Positions 1 through 10,203 of a stretch of DNA of 64,000 bases are shown here, piece by piece. The notes under the pieces are model-generated. The model worked only from the letters and a program-made list of their open reading frames with translations, ran no database searches and was not told where the DNA came from. This DNA is from Platanthera guangdongensis (lineage: Eukaryota > Streptophyta > Magnoliopsida > Asparagales > Orchidaceae). The translations under genes were made by a program, and so were the position numbers. Each line of letters opens with the position of its first letter. Positions within the stretch are counted from its first letter, which is position 1. The DNA lies in assembly GCA_039583875.1 (NCBI GenBank), contig CM077162.1:109215808-109279807 (forward strand), in the 5' to 3' direction.

Positions 1-438
1 CGACTGGCCCGCGACGGCCTCATGAAGGAAGGAGTTGGCGGCGTTCCTTTTCTGGAGATCTTCCCGGAGCTGGCCCCTCAGGTCGCAGCGATGGAGAGAG
101 CTAGAAAAGGAAAGGATGTCATTGAGGAAGGCGAAGATGATGAGGATGAAGACGACGAAGAAGAAGAAGAAGAAGAGAAAGAAGACGGAGGCTCGCAAGG
201 CGAAGAGCAAGGTGTCAGGGAGAATGCGGACGATGCTGCATCGAGTCGACAAGGAGAGGAGCTGTCCGCCGAGTCCGGCACCTCTGCCTCTTCCTCTGCT
301 ACTGGGAGCTCGCATAGCGGGTCCGCCACTGGTACAGGATCAGGTAGCAGTGGGAGCAGCTCGGGGGGCTATTCTCCAGATGTCAACATTATCGGTGACA
401 GCCCTGCACCTCCTGAGAAGAGACAGTGGACTGATTGA
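1..438 (+). CDS. Last exon of antisense gene 2 of Tat copy A (acidic/serine-rich tail)
   Basis: An open frame runs from base 1 to the stop at 436-438, 145 codons, and continues left of the window. It matches exon 3 of the antisense genes at 25571-26089 (copy B) and 56012-56476 (copy E). The visible part has a short globular stretch, a run of Asp/Glu (about residues 40-57 of the fragment) and a Ser/Gly-rich tail ending near PEKRQ. Where copy B has a TGA stop early in this exon, copy A reads CGA, so this exon is intact here. The function is unknown; an acidic, low-complexity tail fits a nucleic-acid or chromatin-associated protein but does not prove one. Confidence 0.8.
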   Translation, partial: RLARDGLMKEGVGGVPFLEIFPELAPQVAAMERARKGKDVIEEGEDDEDEDDEEEEEEEKEDGGSQGEEQGVRENADDAASSRQGEELSAESGTSASSSATGSSHSGSATGTGSGSSGSSSGGYSPDVNIIGDSPAPPEKRQWTD

Positions 439-2109
439 TCAATGCATAAGTACATATTTTGTAGTTTTTGTAAAAAGTGGCGGACGCAAGATTGCAGTCC
501 GCCGAACATTTTGAATGATGTAAATTTTTTGATGAAATAGAAAGGATATTTTTTGGCATGTGTGCTTTCTGCAATGCTCTCTTTGCTGATTAGAGATTTA
601 TTATTCCACGCTCACCGCACTGATACTTAGCAATCCGCACAACACGCTTGATAAACCTGAGCCTTTGCTGATTAGAGAATATTGTTCCACTTTGGACCAA
701 GAAACTCAGGCGGACTCAGTCGAGTTTCACTTGCAGTCCGCATGATATATTATTTATAGTGAACCTTGTTGATTAAAGTATTTAGACATCAACTTATTCA
801 GTATCCGCCTCAGAGAACAGCCAGCTGATAATGCCAGGGGGTACTTGAGTTATAGTTGTAGTTCGCAAGCTAGACCGCACATAATATAAAAGCACATTGA
901 TTGTTAACTTGAGAAATAATGCGAAAACCATTCCGCGGGCTGAGCAGATACAGAAAACTAATCTGCTTATAATAAATCAAACTTGTATAACATGAAAATC
1001 ATTCTGCGAACTGAGCAGATACAGTCAACCAATCCGTTCATTGTAGATATGATCTATAAACTACCCTGCGGACTGAGGGGATACAGAAAACCAATCCGCT
1101 AAAGATAACCAGCTTGCAATCCCAAAGCTTCGAATTATGCGGATAACGAATCGAGTCCGCCAAAGATAGAAATGATCTATAGCTTGCGACCAGGTGGGCA
1201 GGTGAGCCTGAGGCGGCATACTTTCCTCACCGGGCTACAAGCTATAAGATCAACCCAAATAGGCAGTCTGCGCGGACAGAGAAAACCAGTTCGCCAAAGA
1301 TAGAAATGATCTATAGCTTGCGACCAGGTGGGTAGGTGAGCCTGAGGCGGCATACTTTCCTCACCGGGCTACAAGCTATAAGATCAACCCAAATAGGCGG
1401 ACTGCGCGGACAGAGAAAACCAGTCCGCATAATATTCCCTGCAAAAAGCAAGATCCTCATTTGGCAGAACGGTTCCCTGCCCTCTTGTCTGGAGTACAGT
1501 CTAAACTGTGGGTCTCCTGCAGGCACTACTTGAGTGTACCATGGAGTGTTCGAGAGTTACAAGCTAAGATGACCCGCGGGCAGGTGAGCCGGAACGGCAT
1601 ACTTTCCTCATGTGATCATCGAAGTTGTAACAATATCCCTAGAGCGGCATGGTAGAGCTTTACACCCACCTTGCCCTCCATAATGCAAGGGTGGGGTCAG
1701 GTACCTGCCGGGATCCGAAGTCCAGAATCCAACCGCGCAAGAGCCTGCAAGCTCCCACTACACGGTGCGAAATCTCCTCGCAACACGTGGTCTTCGTGGT
1801 GTTACGCTAATGACAACAGCTCTAGGGGAGGTCTAGCTGAACTCGGCGATGTCTCCTGGTATCAGGGAACCGTTATAGGTCTTTGGGAGAGAGAGAAAAC
1901 ACTAGAAAAAGGTGTCAGTATGGATTCTTAAACATATTCGCAAAGCAAACATAAGGAAAAAGAAAGTTTTGAGTGTAGAACCGTTTTTGAAATCTCTCTT
2001 AGCACTTTATCTGTTATGATTACAACAAAAACACTCGAAGAAGTGTTAGCAAGCAGTTTCTATTCATAATAGTTCTTGAAGAGGATATACAAAGTAGAAA
2101 AAGGAGGTT
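439..2109. other. Noncoding spacer between antisense gene and pol of Tat copy A
   Basis: No convincing ORF. The stretch is rich in the 7-mer GCGGACT/AGTCCGC and in GCGGAT variants, and holds the 134-bp repeat pair at 1174-1430. A conserved block at about 1430-1930 recurs in copies B (reverse complement, about 24020-24500) and E (about 57770-58260). It separates two convergent transcription units, sense pol and antisense gene 2, so 3' ends of both are expected here; no clear poly(A) signal could be assigned. Confidence 0.75.
1174..1430. repeat. Two tandem copies of a ~134-bp repeat (Tat spacer, copy A)
   Basis: Units start at 1174 and 1308 with GATCTATAGCTTGCGACC, followed by a GGTGGGCAGGTGAGCC-type core, a TTTCCTCACCGGGCTACAAG segment and a GCGGAC-rich tail. 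The same unit occurs about three times in copy B and five times in copy E. Confidence 0.88.
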
Positions 2110-3045
2110 TTAAGAATAGAACCGCTTGAGATCATCTCCGTTCCAGGTGTGCGGTATATCCTCTCCTTCGTGAGTCTGCAAGCGGTAAGCGCCGCTTTTT
2201 AACGCTTCCTTGATGACAAAAGGGCCGGCCCAATTCGGATTAAGCTTTCCAACTGAACCAGCTCTTGCAGCAGCATCAACCTTCTTTAGAACTAGATCTC
2301 CCACTTGGAAGTGTTTGATCCTTACATTCTGATCGAAGTAACGGGCCATCCTCCTTTTGACCTCTTCCTGCCTTATGGCTGCTTGATCTCTGACCTCCTC
2401 GATGTGTTCCAAGCTGAACCTCATCTCCTCATTATTCAACTCAGCCCAATCATCGACACCTTCTCTTGCAAGCAGCACTCTGGGTGACGGGACTTCAAAC
2501 TCAATCGGGATGAGTGCCTCTGAGCCATGAGAGAGTTTGAAAGGAGTCTCCCCGGTTGCGGATGATGGCGTTGTCCTAAGGGACCAGAGGACTGATGGAA
2601 GCCGATTAGCCCAACTGCCCTTGAGATTCTGCACTTTCTTCTTGAGCAAGTTGAGGATCTGCTTGCTGGCAGCTTCCACCTGGCCATTGCTTCTGGGATG
2701 ATGAACTGATGCAAAACGCAGCTCTGTTCCGATCTGCCTGCAAAAATTTATCATCTCTGAGTTGTTGAACTGTGGCCCATTGTCAGTGATTATTGCCATT
2801 GGTATCCCGTGTCGGCAGACAATTTCTCCCCAAATGAAGTTCTTGACGATCTGAGTCGTTGTCTTAGCCAATGCCTTGGCTTCGATCCACTTGCTGAAGT
2901 AGTCGATCATCACGATGACAAAACGCCGCTGCCCGCTTGCCAAGGGAAAAGGACCAATGAGATCCATTCCCCAAACCGCAAAGGGCCAAGGAGTTGCAAT
3001 CGACCTGAGGGACTGAGCTGCTTGGTGCTGAAGCGGAGCAAACTT
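2110..3045 (-). pseudogene. Tat copy A integrase, catalytic core and C-terminal part
   Basis: The frame continues that of 3046-4953 after an in-frame TAG (3046-3048) that replaces the CAG codon of copy B directly after the HHCC zinc-binding segment. It encodes the integrase core with MDLIGPFP, the second catalytic Asp in ITDNGPQF and the Glu in SNGQVEAA, then a C-terminal domain ending with the stop at 2110-2112. This enzyme joins retrotransposon cDNA to host DNA. Only the upstream stop breaks this part. Confidence 0.9.
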
Positions 3046-4953
3046 CTAGCATTGAACACACCTTCTGGCGTAGATCTCTGAGTCTTTCTTTATTGTGGGC
3101 CAGAAATACCCTTGCCGCAGGACTCGTCTTTCAAGAGTTCTTGCTCCAGAGTGACTTCCACACTCTCCTGAATGAACTTCTTGCAAAATGGTGTGAGCTT
3201 CTTCTTCTGAAACACATCGGGCCATGGTTGAGAGGAAGGTCTTTCTATAAAGGATTCCCGCCACTAGAAAGTAGTGAGCTGCTTTTATTCTGAACTTTTT
3301 CTTGTCTCTAACTGTATGATGATAATTTCCTGTTGACAGATAAAGGATGAATGGGTCCATCCAAGAGGCGCGCTGATCTACCTGCATCAAATCTCCTTCC
3401 ACCACTGACGGGCGGAAGAGCTCGGAAGTTGTGCCTCCTGAAGGCATCCCATGCTTAGAAAGAAAATCGGCCTCCTCATTCTCTGCTCTGGGGATATGTT
3501 CGATAGTGAAGCTTTTAAACCTGCCGACCTCTATTTTCACAAGAGCTAGATATTTTTTCAAGACTGGCTCCCTTGCTTCGAAGTTGCCGAGGACTTGCGA
3601 CGCCATTACCAGAGAATCGGTTCTGATGTGAACATGATCGATCCCCAATTCCCTTGCGAGCCTCAAGCCTGCTAGCAGAGATTCATATTCAGCCTGGTTG
3701 TTGGTTACTGGAAAGTAAAACTTGATGGCCTGCTCCAATTTGACTCTGTTTGGATTGATGAGAACCACTCCTGCTCCAGAAGAACTTCTGCCTGAGGCAC
3801 CATCAACATAGATGGTCCAAGCCAAAGGTGACCTTTCTGCCTGATCAGAACTGGACTCTGGCACGTCAATCAGAAAATCTGCTAGGACTTGAGCTTTGAT
3901 GGCTGTCTTGGGCACATAAGAAATTTCAAATTCACTTAGCTCTATTGCCCACTTAGCTAGCCTGCCGGAATGCTCGGGCTTTTCCAACACACCCCTTAGA
4001 GGTTGATCGGTGATGACTTGTATTGAATGTGCTTGAAAGTATGGGCGAAGCCTGCGAGCTGACATGACCAGTGCCAAAGCTAACTTCTCCAAGATCGGAT
4101 ACCGCGTCTCAGCACTCTTCAGAATATGGCTGACGTAGTAGATCGGGAATTGCTTTCTGCCTTCTTCCCGAAGAAGAACGGAGCTGACGGCCTCAGGGCC
4201 AACCCCTAGGTACAAGAAAAGAACCTCTCCTGGCCGGGGACTCTGAAGCAGAGGCGATGAGGTAAGTTGCATCTTTAACTGTTCAAAAGCTTGGGAACAC
4301 TCTTCTGTCCACTCAAACTTGGACGCACGTCGGAGGGTCTTAAAGAAGGGGGCACTCCTATCTCCAACCCGAGAAAGAAATCTTGCAAGACCTGCTAGCC
4401 TTCCCCCTAACTGCTGAACTTCCTTCGGTGAACGAGGGGTAGGCATTTCAAGAATAGCTTTTACCTTGTCAGGATTGGGGGCAAGTCCCTCCGGAGTAAG
4501 GAGATGACCAAGAAACTTCCCCTTACTAGCTCCAAAAGTACACTTCAAAGGATTGAGCTTCATCTTGTATCTACGCAGAGTAGCGAACATCTCTGCTAGA
4601 TCTAGCAAGTGCAGCCAAAACGATTTACTCTTAATCAAGAGATCGTCTACATACACTTCTAGGTTTCTTCCTTTTTGATGGTTAAACACACGGTCCATCA
4701 TCCGTTGATAGGTCGCGCCAGCATTCTTAAGCCCAAAGGGCATGACAAGATAGCAATAACATCCATTGTTAGTTATGAACGACGTGTGAGGAACGTCGGG
4801 CTTATGCATTCTTATCTGGTGATAACCAGAAAACGCATCTAAAAAACTCATGTTAGAGTATCCTACCGCGGAATCAACTAAAGAATCTATCCGAGGCAGG
4901 GGGTAGCAATCTTTAGGACATGCTTTATTAAGTTTTGTAAAGTCTACACACAT
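3046..4953 (-). pseudogene. Tat copy A reverse transcriptase, RNase H, archaeal-type RNase H, integrase N-terminus
   Basis: The frame holds RT with MPFGLKNAGATY and the catalytic YVDD (about 4640-4655), a connection/RNase H segment, then a second RNase H beginning WTIYVDGASG (about 3810) with NNQAEYESLL and DSLVMASQVL, then the integrase zinc finger (HSGECGSHSG to CVQC). The double RNase H identifies the Tat lineage. The frame is broken from the upstream gag-protease frame by an extra base in a homopolymer near 4971-4977 (seven T on the plus strand against six A in copy B). It ends at a CAG-to-TAG nonsense change. Confidence 0.92.
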
Positions 4954-7594
4954 TCGCCACTTTCCCCCTGGTTTTTTTAACCATTACAACATTTGAAATC
5001 CAGGTGGGATATTGCACTTCTTTAATAAAATTCGCCTTGAGGAGTTTCGCAACCTCCTCCCTTATTGGTTCTGCAAGCTTTGTTGCCACGTCCCTCTTCT
5101 TCTGTTGGATGGGCTTGCAGCTGGGATCAACATTCAGATGGTGGCAAGCTACATCAGGATCCACCCCCGGCATGTCTTCTGCTGACCAGGCAAAGACATC
5201 CAGGTTCTTTAGCAGGCAGGAAATCAACTCAGCCTTTTGATCTTCAGGAAGCTCCGAGTTGATGGAGAGTTTCCTCTCCTCCCCTTCAGCAATGGGGACT
5301 CCTTGCGTCACCTGGGCAGGTTCCAGGTGAGCACCTTCATCAGCAGCAACTTTCGAACTGGAAGAGGCTTCTGCAGCCTCTGCTGGAGCAAGGGAAGCTT
5401 CAACCATGTTGACAGTGCGAACGTAGCACTCCCTTGCTCTCCTTGGGTCGCTCCTGACCCGGCACATCCTCCCATCGGCAAAGAACTTGATGGCGAGGTG
5501 ATAAGTGGAAATCACTGCTTGGTACTTGTTCAGCAGGGGCCTGCCGAAGATGGTATGGTAGCTGCTGGGGGCGTCGACCACTATGAACTGTATCTGCTTT
5601 GTTGCCCCTCCAAGCTTCACTGGCAAGGTGATGCTGCCCTCCACCTCTTTCCTCTCTCCTGAGAATCCATAGAGCGGCCCCTCAGTGGAAAGCAGAGGCT
5701 TTCCGGTCCTCAGGGCCTCAAAAGTAGACTTGAAGAGGAGGTTGACTGAACTGCCCGTATCAACAAGAATTCTGTCCACTGTGAAGTCTCCAAGCACAGC
5801 CTTGATCACAATAGCATCATCAAATGGATTGACTGTTTGAGGAAGATCTTCTGGACCAAAGGTGACGACTTCTCTTGGGGGAGCAACGGAAGAAGAGGCC
5901 ACCTCCGCCTGGGTGACCCTTGAAATTGAAGATTTCCGAGTGGACTCGGTCCCTGCTCCACCATGGATGAAGAAGAGGCGTCCCAGAACTCCCTCATCAT
6001 CTGCATCAAAGCATTCCACTGGGACGTTGATCGGCCCCAGACGGCCTTCGTCCTCCACATCTACACACTCCTGGTAAGCCTCGGCTACCTCTTTGCCCTT
6101 CGAGGTGGATGGTTTCGACGAGGAAGGAGAATCCTTCTTGGTCAGGTCAATCTTGCCCTCGGCAAGCAACTTATCAATCAGCGCACGAAGGGCCTTGCAT
6201 TCCTCAGTCAGATGACCCTTTTCCTTGTGGAATTGGCAGTATTGCGAATTATTCCTCGGCTTCCACAGCTTCTGAGGCTCTTGCCTCCTTTCTTCTGATC
6301 TCCTTTGCAGGATCTGCATGACTTCGTCAAGGTCCAGATCTGCAGGGTCCTCCATGAGACTTTCTTCATATTGGCACGGGGCAGGCAAGGCTCCCTGCTG
6401 GAGGATGGGAAGAGCCTGCAAAGGAACGGCGGGAGTGGCGGCCAACGGCAGTCTCTGCTCGTGAAACTGTTGATGGCCTTGGAATGGTTTTTTGTTGCGG
6501 AAGTTCCTGCCTCTTTGAGACGGAGGCTGGAAGTCTGGACGAGGTGGCCTGCCACGAGAGGAAGAAGCGGAGGCATCCCTTCCTTCAGCCTTGGCTGTCA
6601 GGGATGAAACATAGGTCGGATTGGCATTTTCCCCTTCTATGAAACGGTTGACCATGGCGATCAACTCCTGATAAGTCTCGGGAGCCTTGGTCGTTGCTTT
6701 AAACTTCAGAGGGCCTTCCCGGAGGCCGTGGATTAAGGCAACTTTGTAATAGTCGGGGTTCACATTCCTCACCCCCTGAATTTCTCTTTGAAAGCGATCA
6801 ACGAATCGTGCCACTGATTCGTTATCCCTCTGCTTGATCTCAAATAGGGCAACTGGCCCATTCTTCCTCTTCCTTGAGGTAGCAAACCTCAGCAGTAACT
6901 GGCTACGAAGCTCGGCAAAAGAAGAGATAGTGCCCGAAGGCAGCTCATAGAACCATTCTCTCGCTTGCCCTTCGAGAGTGGTAACCAGCAACTTACACTT
7001 GATCGCATCTGAGAGGCATCTCAAAGCAACTGCCCCCTCAAATGCCTGGAGGTGAGAAACGGGATCTGTCGCTCATGTATAGAACGGGATGCGAGGCTCC
7101 CTGAAGTTGCTCGGAGCCGATTCCCATCGAATTCGGTCCACAAAGGGAGACGGGGTGTCAAACTCTGCAGGATAGAAAGGGCGGACTGGAGCCGAGGAGT
7201 CCGCGGGCTCGGCGGACTGGCGGTCAGCAAAGCGAAGCTGGCGGGCAGGAGTGCCCCTAGCAGCTTCTCTGAAGAACTCTCTGAAAGCAAACTCTTCCTC
7301 TTGAGGGCGCAGAGGGGCTGCGGTCTGAGCAGGGTTCCGAGGAGTTTCTGGCGACTGCCGAAGCGGAGTTCGGCGAGCTGGGGTCTGGCGGACTGGCGAG
7401 TTCGCTGGGTCCGCTGCGGCCTGAGGAGCAAGCCGCTGGGCCAAAGCAAGCAGAGCTTGGCTGATTGTTTCAAGACGCTGGTCGGTCTGCCGGCGAGACT
7501 GCTCGGCCTCAAGGCGAGCTTGCTCAATCGCGTCCCAAAGGGAGTCTTCTGAAGAGCTAGAGCGATCTGAAGAGCGGGCTCTGCGGTCTGACAT
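4954..7594 (-). pseudogene. Tat copy A gag and aspartic protease
   Basis: The start is MSDRRARSS at 7594, as in copy B. Gag has a capsid-like region (RCLSDAIKC to RFATSRKRK), a zinc-knuckle-like CQFHKEKGHLTEEC, and a retropepsin with ILVDTGSSVNLL. A GGA-to-TGA change makes a stop at 7073-7075 (about residue 174), so only a gag fragment would be made; the frame is open again to 4928. The 3' end is lost to the frameshift near 4971-4977, at the start of RT. Confidence 0.9.
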
Positions 7595-7625
7595 CTTTCG
7601 TCCGCTGATTTCAAAACACTACTCG

Positions 7626-7644
7626 GATCTGAAGGTCGCGTGTT
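7626..7644 (-). promoter_or_regulatory. Primer-binding site of copy A matching the interior of tRNA-Phe
   Basis: The plus strand reads GATCTGAAGGTCGCGTGTT, which equals nucleotides 37-55 of plant tRNA-Phe(GAA) as I recall it (anticodon-loop end, variable loop, 5' side of the T stem-loop). The element RNA therefore carries the complement, starting 3 nt after the LTR. No TGG, the usual first bases of a primer site, lies between the LTR and the gag start. Copy B has the same 19 nt at 18301-18319. Confidence 0.7.
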
Positions 7645-7647
7645 AAC

Positions 7648-8396
7648 TGTTGATGCACGAAAACACAAGGGGGGTCGAGCACAACCAGCTAACTTGTTCG
7701 ATCACAGGGGGAATAGGGAGACTGCGAGTAGCGATCTACTAAGCGGATGAGCGCTGGAAGAAGAGCAGGGCCGTGAACCACGGCAACAACAGACTTCGCC
7801 CGTCGCGGCCTGAATGCCTCTCTTGCGACGGGCTTTCCCTTGATTGAAGAAGGATCTAGTTACAAATGAAAGGAAAAGACTGGGAAACAGAGCAAGGGGG
7901 AGTCCGCAAGGCACAGGATTCGAGTCCGCAGCCTGTAACAAGTAGGCTCCTGGGTCCGAGTCAGCGTGCCTTGAGTGCACCACCTCCCCCCTATTTATAG
8001 GATAGGGGGCCTGCCCAAACGGGCAGGGCTAAAATAACCGGCTGCCCGGGGTACAGGAGAACCGGGCATCGGTGACGGGAAGCAAAAAGAAAGAACACGC
8101 CAGTCCGCACAGAAGTGGCGGACTGGGCTCGCGAGCTGGAGCTTCCACTGCTGCTGGGCGCGCCTACAGAAGGGCGGCGGCCTGGGCGGACGAGATACTG
8201 CGTCCGCCGCTGGAGAACCTGTTGCCCAAAGCGCCGGCGGACTGAGCGAACTGGTCCTTGCGTCCGCTGCTGGAGTATCACCATTGGCGCCCGACTGGTG
8301 ACAGTGCCGGACTGGGCGGATGGACAAATCCTGTCCGCGCCTGCTGAATGGGGGGCTTTGGAATCTTGTAGTATGTTGCGGACTGAGGGGTTAACA
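7648..8396 (-). repeat. 5' LTR of Tat copy A
   Basis: 749 bp, beginning TGTTAACCCC and ending CATCAACA in element orientation, bounded by comparison with the two LTRs of copy B and the LTR of E. It contains a TATA box (TATAAATA, plus-strand 7992-7999 in reverse) set inside an inverted repeat of CCCCCTAT/ATAGGGGG, and several AGTCCGC/GCGGACT motifs. It drives sense transcription toward lower coordinates. Confidence 0.93.
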
Positions 8397-8647
8397 ATTT
8401 TGTAGAAGCATGTTTAGCTTCTCATTATTTCATGTTTTTGGACATTATATACTTAGTGTGGATTTTGACTTCTCTTGCTTATTTATTTGGTTGGGTTGGC
8501 ATTTATATTGATATGGTTGTAGCCGGTGGAATAGGCGTCTTGTGGTACAGGTTAGACCGTGTGCTAATGCTACCGCAAGGCGGCTGTTCCGGGCATAAGA
8601 CTCCCCCTTCGTGTCGTGTTTTGGGATCCGGGTAGGGGGGTCTTACA
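8397..8647 (+). repeat. 3' end of 5' LTR of Tekay copy C
   Basis: 251 bp matching the last 251 bp of the 3' LTR (16625-16875) with about 8 substitutions by eye (near 3%), ending GGGTCTTACA. The rest of the LTR is separated by element A. Confidence 0.92.
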
Positions 8648-8649
8648 AA

Positions 8650-8661
8650 TGGTATCAGTTT
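8650..8661 (+). promoter_or_regulatory. Primer-binding site of Tekay copy C
   Basis: TGGTATCAG starts 2 nt after the LTR end and matches the complement of initiator tRNA-Met for nine bases, then diverges. Confidence 0.8.
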
Positions 8662-8863
8662 GCCACGATCCTCAACTAAGGAAGTCATTCAACAATGGTG
8701 CCACCCCCGTTTGGTTAGTCAGTTTGGGGACAAACTGACTTAGCGGAAGCAGTGGTGTGCCCATATGTAATTCACATTAAGTTTGTCCAACTTTGACCTT
8801 GAGTTTAGCCAACCTGACCACAAATTTGTCGTGTACGTGTTGGTTCCACTGTATGTTGAGCCG

Positions 8864-9956
8864 ATGAGGGGTACTCCTACCCCTCCCATACCCACTCAGT
8901 TCCAACAGTCTGAGTTGGGGTAGACGCTCACCGCCATTCTTGATGCTTTTAAGGCACAGCAGGCTCCGGTGCAACAACAGGCCCCGAGCTCCAACTGGCT
9001 GAGCACCTTCCGGGCTCTCTCCCCTCCCGTCTACCTTGGGGCGGAGTCAGTCGTACGCACAGAGGAATGGCTAGACACGATACAGGAGTTGTTGGCTGGT
9101 ATCCGTTGCCCGGCCAACATGGCAGTGACATTGGCAGTATCCCTCTTGGACTTCCATGCGAAGAGGTGGTGGAAGTCCCTCATGGGATCTACCTTTCAAG
9201 GCCGGATCTACACAGAGATAAGTTGGAGTGAATTCTCGGGTGTTTTCTTGGAGCACTTTATCCCTACGTCGGCCCGAGATGAGCTTGAGTAGAGGTTCCT
9301 TCTATTAAAGCAGGGATCAAAGACGGTTACGGAATACCAGCGGGAATTCCAGCATCTCGCAAGGTTTGCGGATTCTTACGAGTTGGATGACAGAGGCTAT
9401 GCCAAGCGCTTCTACAAAGGGCTGCGAGATTCCCTAAGGCAGTCCCTTTTGTATATAGCAGATGGTAGCTTGGCGGAGATCATCGATATGGCAAAAAGAT
9501 TAGAGGCGGACCACATGGGATGTAGTAAGAGGCCTGCGGAGGACGTGATGGAAGCCGGCCCATGGAATAGAAGGAGGCGAGACTTTAGAGGAGGAAGAGG
9601 ACACTAAAGAGGTGGAGGGCGTGTCCACCGAAACTATAGGGTGGAGCATCCAGTTCCGCAGCCGCCTGCGTTGCCTCCACCGCCACAGCCTCAGCAATTT
9701 CAACAACCTGAAGGGCGTCGTGGTCTGGTGTGCTTCGAATGTAACCAGTCGAGCCACATCCGACGTTTCTGCCCGCAGTTATTTGGGAACGTCCCTCCTG
9801 CTCTCCCTCCCGCTCTCCATCCAGCAGCTTTTCGAGGGCGGGGATATATGCGTGGTCGAGGACGAGGACCGCCAAGAGGTAATCCTGGCCCTGCTAGGGA
9901 TCAAGTGTACGCGCTTGACATGGCGCAGGAACGGAACCCCCAAGATGTGATTGTAG
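8864..9956 (+). pseudogene. Tekay copy C gag
   Basis: A single frame from ATG 8864 encodes a Ty3 gag: capsid region with PPVYLGAESVVRTEEWLD, LEHFIPTSARDELE, and a zinc knuckle CFECNQSSHIRRFC (C-X2-C-X4-H-X4-C) near 9731-9772. It is broken by three in-frame stops: TAG near 8921, TAG ending at 9292, and TAA near 9605. The last codon is split by the proposed intron at 9957. Gag forms the particle in which reverse transcription occurs. Stops sit where a Gln or Glu codon would be expected, consistent with C-to-T or G-to-T decay. Confidence 0.9.
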
Positions 9957-10051
9957 GTATGATTTAATTAATTCACATATTTGCATGGCCTAACATGATT
10001 TGATTAGAACTAATTAGACACTAGCAATAAGTTTTGGTTGTTGGTACTTAG
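9957..10051 (+). other. Probable intron between gag and protease of Tekay copy C
   Basis: 95 AT-rich bases start GTATGA and end TACTTAG. Gag frame ends with a single G at 9956; the protease frame starts with GC at 10052. Removing the 95 nt restores a Gly codon and joins gag to protease-pol without a stop at the junction. Protease residues FDTGASHSFVS follow at once. Confidence 0.6.
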
Positions 10052-10203
10052 GCATCGTGATTATTGGTGGGAAGACGGCCTATGCGCTGTTCGATACCGG
10101 TGCCTCACACTCCTTTGTGTCCGAGGATTTCATAAAAGACGTGGGGGATGTATAGTACTTCACTGGCATAGCCCGACGTGTACGCCTTCCGGATGGCTCG
10201 GAG
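10052..10203 (+). pseudogene. Tekay copy C protease N-terminal part
   Basis: The frame is the same as the long pol ORF and includes the retropepsin active site DTGASHSF (about 10096-10120). A TAG at 10153-10155 interrupts it before the ATG at 10204 that begins the long uninterrupted ORF. The protease would process the gag-pol polyprotein. Confidence 0.8.

Larger units (their letters stand above)
1..8396 (-). mobile_element. Tat-lineage Ty3 LTR retrotransposon, copy A (3' part outside window)
   Basis: Reading on the minus strand this element has a 5' LTR (7648-8396), primer site (7626-7644), gag, protease, RT, two RNase H domains, integrase (to 2110), a noncoding spacer with repeats, and the last exon of an antisense gene (plus strand, 1-438). 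The second, archaeal-type RNase H after the normal one is a known hallmark of the Tat lineage. Its 3' LTR would lie left of the window. The LTR edge at 8396 abuts Tekay LTR sequence that is continuous in the other LTR of element C, so A inserted into C. The expected target duplication is ATTTT (8397-8401); its partner is not visible. Confidence 0.93.

Noticed and set aside
78..329. Poly-serine ORF opposite the acidic tail
   Set aside because: Mirror of the Asp/Glu codon run on the other strand; no conserved start or domain, and the sense reading is shared by three copies.
7626..7644. tRNA-Phe gene fragment
   Set aside because: Only 19 nt match, with no acceptor stem or A box, and the position beside the LTR is fixed in two copies; a primer site fits better.
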